Assembly: GCA_017614995.1 (NCBI GenBank)
Contig: JAGAAX010000034.1
Location: 1 to 45,592, forward strand
DNA length: 45,592 nucleotides
Origin: Spirochaetaceae bacterium
GTDB taxonomy: Bacteria > Spirochaetota > Spirochaetia > Treponematales > Treponemataceae
Direction of reading: 5' to 3'
This document shows positions 16,501-23,849 of the stretch, in pieces (position 1 is the stretch's first letter; the number at the start of each line of letters is the position of its first letter). The notes beneath the pieces are model-generated. The model was given only the letters and a program-made list of their open reading frames with translations. It ran no database searches and was not told the DNA's origin. Position numbers and translations under genes: made by a program.

Positions 16501-16622
16501 TGCGCAAAGCCCACCAAGAAAACGACAAAGCAGTTATGCAGGCTTACGGCTTTAACCTAAAAATGACCGAAAGCGAATGCGTCGCCGAACTTTTCAAGCT
16601 GTATGAGAAGCTGGCAAAATAA
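13587..16622 (+). CDS. MmeI-like (type IIL) single-chain restriction-modification enzyme
   Basis: A 1011-residue protein that fuses nuclease and methyltransferase. The N-terminus has a PD-(D/E)xK-like core: IDIYIPSTKVMIEQKS, with D85 and the E96-Q-K98 motif. A helical linker follows. The SAM-binding motif FLDPACGSGNF is at about residue 402 and the catalytic motif IV is NPPFVGARW at about 589, the N6-adenine form. The C-terminal 300 residues would be the target-recognition domain, including NNFPWPNPT. MmeI-type enzymes methylate one strand and cut at a distance. A palindromic repeat is inserted in frame at residues about 58-78. No separate methylase or specificity gene is adjacent. Confidence 0.85.
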   Translation: MTQIEQQKAAKKFAEDWKDKGYEKGESQKFWLDLLCNVFGVQDFANFVYFENQIKEKMLKQVQHDGHSELVSESLASQSITNFIDIYIPSTKVMIEQKSIDKDLRAPIKQSDGTLLNPFQQARKYIAGLPLSQHPRWVVTCNFKSFLVYDMEQPNGEPEEILLENLEKEYYRLSFLTDTGSVHLQKELEISKKAGDIIGEIYDAILKQYKDAENPSSATLKSLNMLCVRIVFCLYAEDAGIFGHKSMFGDYLKQFEAKDLRRALLDLFQVLDQKDEERDEYLEESLAAFPYVNGGLFTEEDKTIPPLTQEIKDLLVKHASSEFDWSEISPTIFGAIFESTLNPETRRSGGMHYTSIENIHKVIDPLFLDDLKAELEEIKQIKTAKTRIEKVKTFHNKLGTLKFLDPACGSGNFLTETFISLRKLGNECIRLEIGDQNQMAFDDDFVKVKIHQFYGIEINDFAVVVAKTALWIAECQMLDETSKIVGRNLNFLPLKSYANIIQGNALHIDWGTLKEETATSFVYADKLNVYKIDDNVGMLEIHDSGSEIESDSLYNKKFKELNVITKEVEEKPLQKAEIQEPIIYDYIIGNPPFVGARWMNDAQKDDVLLTFGKNWQGVGDLDYVCCWYKKATEYLKETKTRCAFVSTNSITQGGSVVNLWKPLFEMGVHIDFAYRTFKWINEGTKKNMAAVHCVIVGFSIADNSSPRNIFLNEQQKIEVKNINGYLLDAPDIFIEKRMLPLCDVPQICLGGQPIDDGNLTLTEEEKNELLHKEPMAEKFIRHYMMGKDFIDRKPRYCLWLQGANPTELKKCHEIIRRVEKVREFRLASNRTSTLRAAEMPALFGAPFECESDYVAIPKVSSENRRYIPMDYLSQEIIPGDKLFVMQRASLFHFGVLTSNVHMAWMRAVCGRLKSDYSYSNTIVYNNFPWPNPTDEQKAKIEETAQAILDARAKYPDSSLADLYDETLMPPDLRKAHQENDKAVMQAYGFNLKMTESECVAELFKLYEKLAK
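13758..13820 (+). repeat. Palindromic repeat inserted in frame inside the restriction-modification gene
   Basis: This stretch encodes MLKQVQHDGHSELVSESL plus a few residues. Its DNA has the inverted repeats CTGAAACAAGTTCAG and CCGAACTCGTTTCGG. The same type of sequence occurs between genes at 34770-34785, 36962-37010 and possibly 38997-39061. It sits between the first strand and the catalytic strand of the nuclease domain, where homologues would read straight through. Confidence 0.8.
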
Positions 16623-16755
16623 CACTCTGCCAAAAACGTAATGATAACGATTTCCTTTTTTGCATCGGCTTTCAAGTTTTCGCTTGCGGAAACTTGGCGT
16701 TTTGCCAGATTAAGCTATGTTGTAGATAAATCCATAAGCAAAACGCATTTTCTCA

Positions 16756-16974
16756 AATCGTAATCATTACGATTGTTCACTTTGGTCATTTTCTCGAATC
16801 GTAATGATTACGATTGCCCACTTTGGTCATTTTCTTAAATCGTAATGATTACGATTGCTCACTTTGGTCATTTTCTCAAATCGTAATCATTACGATTGCT
16901 ACTTTGGTCATTTTCTCAAATCGTAATCATTACGATTGTTCAGTTTCATTTTGCAAAACGTAATCATTACGATT
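16756..16974. repeat. 41-bp tandem repeat with central palindrome, six copies
   Basis: The palindrome AATCGTAATCATTACGATT starts at 16756, 16797, 16838, 16879, 16919 and (slightly diverged) 16956, so the period is 41 bp, then 40 and 37. The middle base is C in some copies and G in others. Between them a near-constant linker contains CACTTTGGTCATTTTCTC. A degenerate half copy lies at about 16636. The 466-base gap 16623-17088 holds no gene I can support. The constant linkers rule out a CRISPR array. Confidence 0.92.
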
Positions 16975-17088
16975 CACTGACGTAAATCGTGAAAATTTAA
17001 CAATGCGTTTACTTTTGTTTTACAATTTTAAATTTCTGTTTTATAATTAAGGTAACTTCATAAAGATTCAAATTAAGGAGGGATATTT

Positions 17089-17784
17089 ATGAAAAAGATT
17101 AGGACAACCGTCCGTATTACAGAACTTGATACTTTATCTGACGTTCTGCTCCGCCTTTACAAAGCCGATTCCGGCATTGCAAGTGATGATTACCTTAAAA
17201 GCACAATGGCTGAAATTGAGTCGCTTTCTGAAAGAATCACGATAGCAATCAGAAGTGACAGGGCATCTTCAACGCTAGACGAAGCCGACATAAAGCGCGA
17301 TGACATTATCCGCTCGCTCGGCGCACTGCTCAACGGCTACGCTGCTATTCCGATTGCAGACAAAAAAGCCGCCGCAGAAAAGCTTCTTGATGTATTCAAC
17401 AAATACAAGGGCATTACTGGCGAAAGCTATGCAAATGAATCCTCGCTTATTGAAAGTATGGTTAAGGATTATGAAGCTTCGGAGCTTGCTGATTCAATCA
17501 AAGCACTTGACGGCGTTTCTCTGTGTCTTGCCAATTTAAGAAGTGCACAAGACGAGTTCAACAAGGCAAACGATGTATTTACCGCCGCAAACGTGAACAA
17601 AGGCGAAAGCGCATCTTCTCTCAAGAAGCCGCTTCTTGCCGCAATCAACGACAAGCTTGTTGCATACCTTACCGCAATGAACCTTGTGAACAAGGCTGTT
17701 TACGGCGACTTCGTTTCAAAAGCCGAAGCCGAAATCGAAAAAATGAATAATTCCGTAGCCAAGCGAGGAAAGTCAGAAGCGTAA
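17089..17784 (+). CDS. DUF6261-like hypothetical protein
   Basis: A 231-residue, mostly helical protein starting with MKKIRTTVRITELDTLSDVL, with a good GGAGG site. Its even helical pattern, a long run of Ala/Leu/Lys helices and the ending VSKAEAEIEKM resemble the DUF6261 group seen in gut bacteria; function is unknown. No signal peptide or membrane segment. It is followed by a strong terminator at 17791 and preceded by the 41-bp repeat array. Confidence 0.6.
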   Translation: MKKIRTTVRITELDTLSDVLLRLYKADSGIASDDYLKSTMAEIESLSERITIAIRSDRASSTLDEADIKRDDIIRSLGALLNGYAAIPIADKKAAAEKLLDVFNKYKGITGESYANESSLIESMVKDYEASELADSIKALDGVSLCLANLRSAQDEFNKANDVFTAANVNKGESASSLKKPLLAAINDKLVAYLTAMNLVNKAVYGDFVSKAEAEIEKMNNSVAKRGKSEA

Positions 17785-17790
17785 AAAACT

Positions 17791-17821
17791 AGCCCTGTGT
17801 TATAAGCCATAACACAGGGCT
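17791..17821 (+). terminator. Intrinsic terminator
   Basis: AGCCCTGTGTTAT (17791-17803) pairs perfectly with ATAACACAGGGCT (17809-17821), loop AAGCC. It lies 7 bases after the stop of the gene at 17089. The T tract is weak (TTATCATTTT). Confidence 0.8.
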
Positions 17822-17927
17822 TATCATTTTGTGGTAATTCGGAAAAGATTTTTCTTTATGTTTGAGAGCGTGCCGTTCCTTGACGGCAGAAACGCCCTGT
17901 GTTATTTTTACACAGAAGGAGACTGTG

Positions 17928-18104
17928 ATGCTTGTAGTTTCAAAGAAACATCTTAATAAAAAAGACGATACTATTGACGGTGTGCACAGACCTTCACGAA
18001 GTTTGAAAGCCGCTCTGCGAGAATCAAAGCGGATGGAAAAGCACCCAGAGAGATATAAAACGTACGACAACCCGAAAGAACTTTGGGACGAACTTGGATT
18101 ATGA
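17928..18104 (+). CDS. Small antitoxin-like protein, copy 1
   Basis: A 58-residue basic protein ([20 protein letters not shown], ending DNPKELWDELGL). The sequence suggests a short C-terminal toxin-binding tail such as those of RelB/DinJ-type antitoxins, but no toxin gene is adjacent. The start at 17928 has GGAGA at a proper distance; the frame is open upstream to 17862 but without a site. It is the first of a duplicated pair (see 18437). Confidence 0.6.
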   Translation: MLVVSKKHLNKKDDTIDGVHRPSRSLKAALRESKRMEKHPERYKTYDNPKELWDELGL

Positions 18105-18134
18105 GCGATATAATTATAAAAACAGAGGTATAAA

Positions 18135-18317
18135 ATGCGCTGTATCACAAAAGAAATGCTCGAAGCTCGCGAAAAGGCAGATTCTGCTTACAACTACATT
18201 CTCCATACCCCAAAGCCAGACTTTACTGAGCTTGATAAAGAGTGCGAGGAATTCAAAGCTTGGATTACAGAAGAACATAAAAAAGACCGCCAGATTCTTT
18301 TTTCTGCGCATCATTAA
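18135..18317 (+). CDS. Small hypothetical protein
   Basis: A 60-residue acidic helical protein (MRCITKEMLEAREKADSAYN ... EEFKAWITEEHKKDRQ) with an AGAGG-like site. It lies between the two copies of the antitoxin-like gene. It might be a partner of copy 1 or a leftover of a larger insert; no family recognised. Confidence 0.45.
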   Translation: MRCITKEMLEAREKADSAYNYILHTPKPDFTELDKECEEFKAWITEEHKKDRQILFSAHH

Positions 18318-18436
18318 TAGCAAAACGTTATATCATTTCGTGATAATGCAGAAAAGATTTTTCATCATGCTTGAAAGAGTGCTGTTCCTTGACGGCAAAA
18401 ACGCCCTGTGTTATTTTTATACAGAAGGAGACTGTG

Positions 18437-18619
18437 ATGCTTTTAGCTTCAAAGAAACATCTTAATAAAAAAGACGATACAATTGACGGTGTACACAGAC
18501 CTTCACGAAGCTTGAAAGCCGCTCTGCGAGAATCAAAGCGGATGGAAAAGTACCCAGAGAGATATAAAACGTATAACAGCATTGATGAAGTTTTTGATGA
18601 ATTAGGAATTAAGCCATGA
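18437..18619 (+). CDS. Small antitoxin-like protein, copy 2
   Basis: A 60-residue near-copy of the protein at 17928; residues about 1-47 match except for a few changes, and the end differs ([14 protein letters not shown]). A changed toxin-binding tail on a shared N-terminus is what would be expected if the two copies had shifted partners. Its stop overlaps the start of the gene at 18616 by four bases (ATGA), so the two are translated together. Confidence 0.6.
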   Translation: MLLASKKHLNKKDDTIDGVHRPSRSLKAALRESKRMEKYPERYKTYNSIDEVFDELGIKP

Positions 18620-18861
18620 ATGATTCTATTGATATTCTTAAGCTTGTCGATACAGGCAGCCACAGTGACGTATTAAAAGACAAAAGAATTGACTTGGCAG
18701 AAAATGAACTTATTGTTCTTTCAAATAGCGACAGAGAGCTTATAATGACCGCTTTGGAAAATCCTACAGAGCCAAATGAAACATTAAAAAGTCTGTTCAG
18801 GCTATGGCAGAAAACGCCGGGCTTTTGTGAGCCTATAAGCAGCCAAAACACTCAATTGTAG
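18616..18861 (+). CDS. Antitoxin-like protein with DUF1778/TacA-type C-terminus
   Basis: An 81-residue protein. The segment [20 protein letters not shown], followed by [10 protein letters not shown], resembles the C-terminal neutralising part of DUF1778 (TacA-like) antitoxins of GNAT toxins, but the ribbon-helix-helix N-terminus is not obvious. No acetyltransferase toxin follows; the next gene (18913) is an RmlC-like epimerase. It is coupled to copy 2 of the antitoxin-like gene. It may act as an orphan antitoxin against toxins elsewhere. Confidence 0.5.
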   Translation: MNDSIDILKLVDTGSHSDVLKDKRIDLAENELIVLSNSDRELIMTALENPTEPNETLKSLFRLWQKTPGFCEPISSQNTQL

Positions 18862-18912
18862 GGCAACATATTGTACTTGAATTAAGCGCGCGTTTTATAT
18901 AGGATTTTCCAA

Positions 18913-19446
18913 ATGATGATTATAAAAGAGTGTCCTTTTTCTGAAGTACGTATTTTCAAATTTGACGGTGTGAACGACAGCCGCGGGTCAAAAATCAGGC
19001 TGTACTCGGCGCGTGAGTTTGCAGAGTGCGGAATCGACTTTGTGCCAAAAGAAGATGTTTTGTACCGCATTCCGCGCAGGAACACATTGTACGGAATTCA
19101 TTTTCAGTTTGAACCGCACCCGCAGCAAAAGATAATCCGCCTTATTGAAGGCAGCGGCATTGATTATGTCATAGACTTGCGCAAAGATTCACCGACTTAT
19201 AAAAAATGGCACTCGGTTGAGCTTTCCGCGGAAAACCAGCTTCATGTGTTTGTACCGCGCGGCTTCGGGCATCTTTTCCGTTCTACTGCCGACAACACGC
19301 TTATGATTTTTTCGGTAGACTGTGACTTTGATTCAGGCGCGCAGACTGTGTCTTTCCGCGACCCTGAGATTAATCTGGACATACGCACAAGCGACATTCC
19401 CTTTATAATGTCCGCCAAAGATTCAGAAGCTCCGTTTCTCAATTGA
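18913..19446 (+). CDS. dTDP-4-dehydrorhamnose 3,5-epimerase family protein (RmlC-like)
   Basis: A 177-residue cupin of the RmlC family. Conserved blocks are LYGIHFQFEPHPQQKIIRLI, DYVIDLRKDSPTYKKW and VFVPRGFGHLF. The catalytic His is in GIHFQ. The later Tyr of the classical enzyme is not evident (FSVDCDF), so it may act on another nucleotide sugar. No other rhamnose or polysaccharide genes are near. GC is higher than that of the preceding small genes, so this marks the return to core sequence. Confidence 0.78.
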   Translation: MMIIKECPFSEVRIFKFDGVNDSRGSKIRLYSAREFAECGIDFVPKEDVLYRIPRRNTLYGIHFQFEPHPQQKIIRLIEGSGIDYVIDLRKDSPTYKKWHSVELSAENQLHVFVPRGFGHLFRSTADNTLMIFSVDCDFDSGAQTVSFRDPEINLDIRTSDIPFIMSAKDSEAPFLN

Positions 19447-19545
19447 CACAAGCCCGCACTTTTATCCGGAAAAAAACTGTGCTATCATAAATAACATAGT
19501 TTATATAGAAGAAAACGAACAAATTCTGCATAGAGAGCAAAAGAC

Positions 19546-21108
19546 ATGAAGAGCACATTAAAATTACTTTTAGCTGGAATTACACTTGCGGCGTTTGGCA
19601 TTGCTATGATTGAAACTCCTTTTACAGGAGGTGGTGAATCCAGCATTGCTGCAAAAATTGCCATGCCGATTTTCGGCATTATGTTTTTGTTTGTAGCGTG
19701 GTTTTTTCTTGAGCCTGCAATCGAAAATATAAAAGGCTTTCTGAATAAACGGAATGAAAACCAGCAGAGTGAGCTGCTCAACAATCAGGCAGAACCTAAA
19801 GACATGTTCTCTATTTTTAGGGCTGACTATGCAGATTTTCTGTCTGACTACGCGGTGGAAAATCCAAAAGTGCAGAATGATATTACCCAGTTTTTCAGAA
19901 ACATTCTGGAACTTAAACGGAACCGCCTTCAGAAACTGAACATTATGTGCAGATTCAAGTCTGCCAGAAAAAACTACAGTGAAGAGCGGCCGCCGGTTAC
20001 GGCTTCTGAGTTTTCAGACGGCAAATACATGATAAAAGACGTAACCGAAGGCATCGCCGCCAGCACAGAATATTCCAAAAACGGCAGAATCATATATTCA
20101 CAGACATGCAGCGACATTGCGCATTATACAGTGGCCGGTGCAAAATATCTTACGCCGAATGAAATTGTCTGCCCTAACTGCGGCTCAACCCAGACAAAAG
20201 AGCAGCTTCTTGACGGCTGCGACTACTGCGGCACAAAGTTCATGCTAGAAGATTTAGACGAAAAAATTTCAGATTTTGCCCTGCGCAGTGACTACGAAGT
20301 TCAGTACAGCAGATATAAGGGTGTTCGCAAAAAGCTTGGCCCGTATGTCTGGCTTGGAACAGAAGCTGTAGTCTGCTTCTGTTATATTGTGTACTTCATT
20401 TTCAATTTTAAAGAAATCATGCAGGAATCTGGTACAGGCTTTTTCTCAAGCATAAGTCTTGGGCTTCTTTCCTGCATCATAGCGGCAATGCCGTTTGCTT
20501 TTATAGCTATGGCGCTGTTTTTCTCGTTTGTGTTTCCAATAATTCAGCTCGGAGCATCGTTCAATTATGTTTCGCAAAAGATTCTTGACAAACAGAGAAA
20601 AGCAGAAAGAAGCGACACCAAAATGCAGGAGCGTGTAAGAGCCTTTGACCCGTATTTTTCGATTTCGGCGTTTTATTCGAATGTGCAGAACAAGCTTGCG
20701 TCTGTGCATTTTGCAGAAAATGCCGCCCAAATTAATGCGTTTGCAGCCTGCGACCTCAGCCACCTTCAGAGCAAATACAAAAATGTTATAGACATACAGA
20801 CTGACTACATAAGCCTTAGGAATTATACGGTTGAAAACGGGCTTCAAAAAGCACTGGTAGAAGCTGTTGTTAAGCTGGTTTCTTTCAACGGAGAAAAATG
20901 CAGAGTTTCTAGCGAAAACATTAAGCTGCTTTGTACAAAATCTTCTGAGTGCAAAACGCAGATTGTCTGCTCGCCTTATATCATGAAATGCAAAGGCTGC
21001 GGCGCAAGCATATCTCTGCTTGAAGGAAAAACATGCAGCTATTGCGGCAGAGAAATAGACTTAGAAAAGCACGACTGGGTAATCAGAGAATATACACAGC
21101 GAAAATAA
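19546..21108 (+). CDS. Membrane protein with two zinc ribbons (Tim44-like)
   Basis: A 520-residue protein. Two hydrophobic segments lie near the N-terminus (about 1-25 and 40-62) and two more at about 265-285 and 300-335. A zinc ribbon (CPNCGSTQTKEQLLDGCDYC) lies at about 211-230 and another (CKGCGASISLLEGKTCSYCG) near the C-terminus. The part starting FDPYFSISAFYSNVQNKLAS resembles Tim44-like domains. Likely an integral membrane protein of unknown role. It is convergent with the TMEM43-like gene, with a terminator between. Confidence 0.65.
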   Translation: MKSTLKLLLAGITLAAFGIAMIETPFTGGGESSIAAKIAMPIFGIMFLFVAWFFLEPAIENIKGFLNKRNENQQSELLNNQAEPKDMFSIFRADYADFLSDYAVENPKVQNDITQFFRNILELKRNRLQKLNIMCRFKSARKNYSEERPPVTASEFSDGKYMIKDVTEGIAASTEYSKNGRIIYSQTCSDIAHYTVAGAKYLTPNEIVCPNCGSTQTKEQLLDGCDYCGTKFMLEDLDEKISDFALRSDYEVQYSRYKGVRKKLGPYVWLGTEAVVCFCYIVYFIFNFKEIMQESGTGFFSSISLGLLSCIIAAMPFAFIAMALFFSFVFPIIQLGASFNYVSQKILDKQRKAERSDTKMQERVRAFDPYFSISAFYSNVQNKLASVHFAENAAQINAFAACDLSHLQSKYKNVIDIQTDYISLRNYTVENGLQKALVEAVVKLVSFNGEKCRVSSENIKLLCTKSSECKTQIVCSPYIMKCKGCGASISLLEGKTCSYCGREIDLEKHDWVIREYTQRK

Positions 21109-21118
21109 GCAAAAAAAT

Positions 21119-21153
21119 GCCCCGGATTTCTGAAACAATTTCAGAGCCGGGGC
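21119..21153. terminator. Bidirectional intrinsic terminator
   Basis: GCCCCGG at 21119-21125 pairs with CCGGGGC at 21147-21153, with an inner TTCTGAAA/TTTCAGA helix. An A run precedes it and AATTAATT follows. It lies between two convergent genes. Confidence 0.85.
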
Positions 21154-21171
21154 AAATTAATTCAGGCGGGC

Positions 21172-21996
21172 TTATTTAGCTTTTGAGCCGTCTTTACTAG
21201 ATGACTTCTTGCTGCTGTTATAAACCAGCAGAAGCCCTACAAGCACAACCAGCACAATAGTAGCAATTCTTCCGCGGGCGTCTTTCTTGACTTCTCCGCT
21301 AAGTGCCTCTGCAAGTTTTTCTTCTGTATCAACAGTGCCGTTAAACACGTAGTAAATTTCTTTTTTGCCCATTCTATATGGAGCAAAACTGTTTCCGTTC
21401 TGCTGGGCAAGAATTGAAAGCGTATCGTACTTATCAAGGTCAAAGTAATAGTACTGAATGCTTACATCGCCCTCTTCTCCGTCATCGTGCCCCGGATTTG
21501 TATATTCCATACCGTTCCACTTTAAGCCGCCGACTTCTTCAGCCGCATTATAATACTGAAAAGCCTTAACAAGCTTAAGTCCGTTATCATCAAGCCAGAA
21601 ATCGCCAATCTGAGGTTTAATAATTCTTTCTGTTGAATAAACAAAATCAAGAATTTTTGACGGATCCTTTTTGGCTTCTTTTCTTTCGCGCCATTCATAG
21701 TGTTTTTTTCCGTCTTTCTGGTAAGACACAAAATCTTTTACAGTTCTGACTACTTTGAATGAATTAATCGGCTTGTCAAGTTCGTCTAATTTTATGCTGC
21801 CGTCGTAGTTGATTTTTCCTGAAACAAGCACAAGTTTACTTTCGTTTTCTTTATTGATTTTGCCGTTTTCTACGATAGTAACTTCTTTAAGAAGAGTTTT
21901 ATTAAGAACTTTCTCTTTATTTGTGTTTCTAAAACCCATAAAAGCAAGGAATGCAACAATAACAACAAGTATGATTTTATCCTTAGTTATTTCCAT
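21172..21996 (-). CDS. TMEM43-family membrane protein
   Basis: A 274-residue protein with an N-terminal membrane anchor (KIILVVIVAFLAFMGF), a large extra-cytoplasmic middle part, and a C-terminal anchor (RIATIVLVVLVGLLLVYN) followed by a Ser/Lys-rich tail. The middle carries KLVLVSGKINYD and YEWRERKEAKKD, similar to the TMEM43 (DUF1625) family. Family members sit in membranes of unknown function in bacteria. An AGAGG-like site precedes the start. Confidence 0.65.
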   Translation of the reverse strand: MEITKDKIILVVIVAFLAFMGFRNTNKEKVLNKTLLKEVTIVENGKINKENESKLVLVSGKINYDGSIKLDELDKPINSFKVVRTVKDFVSYQKDGKKHYEWRERKEAKKDPSKILDFVYSTERIIKPQIGDFWLDDNGLKLVKAFQYYNAAEEVGGLKWNGMEYTNPGHDDGEEGDVSIQYYYFDLDKYDTLSILAQQNGNSFAPYRMGKKEIYYVFNGTVDTEEKLAEALSGEVKKDARGRIATIVLVVLVGLLLVYNSSKKSSSKDGSKAK

Positions 21997-22059
21997 TTGA
22001 ACCTCTTGAAAAAAAAATTAAGCAATATATATATTCATCGGAAATTTAATATCTCCAAA

Positions 22060-22473
22060 TTATAGAAATATTTTCCGGCGGCTCTTCTTTATTTCTGAAC
22101 GGATTTTCTTTAACTTGAGCTTGCGCTCTTTAGAAGCCTTTGTTGGTTTTGTCTTAATCCTCTTTTTAGGAATTTTTACAGCGGCGGCTATACGGTTTTC
22201 AAGCCGCTCAAGTGCAATGCTCCGGTTTTTGCCCTGAAAGCGCTCGTCGTCAGCGTCTAAAAACAATTCGTCATTCTTGTTTATTATGGCAGAAAGTTTT
22301 ACACGCAGGCGGGCGCGTTCATCTTCGGTTATTCCCTTTATGGCAGAAACCGGCATAACAAGATGAACCTTTGTGTTCAGTTTGTTTACATTCTGCCCGC
22401 CTTTGCCGCCGCTCCTTGCGAAATTCATTTGAGAAAATTCTAAAATTGATTCGTGCAGTTCTTTCCTGTTCAT
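22060..22473 (-). CDS. arfB: Peptidyl-tRNA hydrolase ArfB (ribosome rescue)
   Basis: A 137-residue protein with the catalytic GGQ at residues 25-27 inside SGGKGGQNVNKLNTKV and a basic C-terminal tail (KPTKASKERKLKLKKIRSEI) that would enter the empty mRNA channel. ArfB releases peptides from ribosomes stalled on mRNA lacking a stop codon. It is only 11 bp downstream of the phosphatase gene, probably in one operon. Confidence 0.92.
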   Translation of the reverse strand: MNRKELHESILEFSQMNFARSGGKGGQNVNKLNTKVHLVMPVSAIKGITEDERARLRVKLSAIINKNDELFLDADDERFQGKNRSIALERLENRIAAAVKIPKKRIKTKPTKASKERKLKLKKIRSEIKKSRRKIFL

Positions 22474-22484
22474 CGCCTGTTTTA

Positions 22485-23735
22485 TCAGAAGCGGATGTTC
22501 ATAACCGTAATGTCGTCAGGCAGAAGCGAATTCTGAATCCAGCCGTTTACAGCTTTTTCAATTGAGGCTTCTGCCGATTCAAAATCTGTAGAGAACAGAT
22601 CGCCGAAGAAAGCTTTTGTGCGGTCTTCGTCAAAACGCTCGCCGTTGTCGTTCTGCATATCTGTAAAGCCGTCAGAATAAAGATTAACCTGAAGTCCGGG
22701 TTTTATCGCCAGACGGTAAGTGCACTTTTTTGCGGCTGTAATTGCTTCTGCTACTGCGCCCATTCCAAAAGGCGGAAGCGGCGGCTGAAGTGTTGCAACC
22801 TTGCCCTTACCTGCTTCATCATTCATGCAGGCAAAAACATTTGTGTGGCCGCAATTGTAGATTTCAACAGAACCTGTTGTGTAGTTTATATAGCAGATTG
22901 CGCCTGTAATAAAGTTGCCGATCGGTACGATTTCCTGCAAAAAATTGTCGAGCATAACCACAAGCTTTGAAGACGTAAGCTTTGAAGCGCCCTGCATTGT
23001 CAGCATAGAAAAAATTGAACCGAGCGTAACAGTCAGCAGAGACGCTGAAACGTTTTTGCCTGACACATCAAAACTGCCGACGATATATTTATCATCACCA
23101 AGTTCTTTTGCAATATAGTAGTCACCGCCGACAGCATTTGCCATTCTGTTCCAGATGCAGACTGAAAATGGAAAGCCCTTTGTGTTTGAATTCTTTTTGA
23201 GCATATTCTGCTGGATTGCAGCCGCTTTTTCAAGGTCGTGGGTACGCAATTCCTCAAGTTTTGAGTTCATCTGCGCTACAGACATAATGCCGTAAAAGCT
23301 GCGGTTATTCACAAGAACAATAAAATGCTTTATTTCAATTTTGATTGCGGCGTCATTTACTCTTGCGGCAATTTTTTCAATAAAATCGTTGCAATTGAGC
23401 GTAAACGGGCTTTCTTTTACATAGTCGCCGCAAGTTTTTGCTACAAAACGCTTGAATGCACTGCTTGTGTTTTCTTCAACTGTCTTGCGCTCAATAACGC
23501 CTATTACGTGATCGTCTCTTTCAACTGGCACAGCATTCAATTCAGGCTGTTGCTCAAACATCTCGATTACAACATCAAGGCTTGCAAGGCTGCTTACTGA
23601 TTCAACTGGAATTGCAATAGAACCAACCTGTCTTTCGTTAAAGCTGTTTTCAAGTCCTGTCTTTCTAACGTGGGCAGGCGTTGTATCTTTTAAATCCTCT
23701 GAAAAAAAGGAACTGTCTATAAATTCGTCTTCCAT
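22485..23735 (-). CDS. CBS-pair / SpoIIE-type (PP2C) serine phosphatase
   Basis: A 416-residue cytoplasmic protein. Residues about 30-165 form a pair of CBS-like repeats (VGSIAIPVESVSSLASLDVV, later HFIVLVNNRSFYGIMSV). A short linker helix (DLEKAAAIQQNMLKK) leads to a PP2C/SpoIIE domain with metal-binding GGDYY and FDVSGKN, then VEIYNCGHTNVF, YSDGFTDMQN and PDDITVMNIRF. Such proteins usually reverse phosphorylation of anti-sigma antagonists; the CBS pair would sense a nucleotide. A second SpoIIE-type phosphatase is at 28467. Confidence 0.88.
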   Translation of the reverse strand: MEDEFIDSSFFSEDLKDTTPAHVRKTGLENSFNERQVGSIAIPVESVSSLASLDVVIEMFEQQPELNAVPVERDDHVIGVIERKTVEENTSSAFKRFVAKTCGDYVKESPFTLNCNDFIEKIAARVNDAAIKIEIKHFIVLVNNRSFYGIMSVAQMNSKLEELRTHDLEKAAAIQQNMLKKNSNTKGFPFSVCIWNRMANAVGGDYYIAKELGDDKYIVGSFDVSGKNVSASLLTVTLGSIFSMLTMQGASKLTSSKLVVMLDNFLQEIVPIGNFITGAICYINYTTGSVEIYNCGHTNVFACMNDEAGKGKVATLQPPLPPFGMGAVAEAITAAKKCTYRLAIKPGLQVNLYSDGFTDMQNDNGERFDEDRTKAFFGDLFSTDFESAEASIEKAVNGWIQNSLLPDDITVMNIRF

Positions 23736-23849
23736 AAGAAAATTTCCCTAAGTAGTTTTATTAAATCTAACACTGCCCCCACAGATTGTAAAGCAAATTC
23801 TTAAGAAAAAAATTTTCTTTTTATAAAAATCGATTTATAATAAGAAAGT

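Larger units (their letters stand above)
17822..18579 (+). repeat. Direct duplication of a 250-bp antitoxin-gene segment
   Basis: 17822-18070 and 18331-18579 are about 90% alike at a constant offset of 509 bp. Each copy carries the leader, a GAAGGAGA site and most of a small antitoxin-like gene; the last 10-15 codons differ. A 60-codon unrelated gene lies between them. Confidence 0.88.

Noticed and set aside
16741-16980. CRISPR array
   Set aside because: The palindromes recur at 41 bp but the linkers are nearly identical, so there are no unique spacers, and no cas genes are in the window.
17862-17927. Longer N-terminus for the antitoxin-like genes at 17928 and 18437
   Set aside because: The upstream starts lack a ribosome site, whereas GGAGA lies properly before the inner ATG in both copies.
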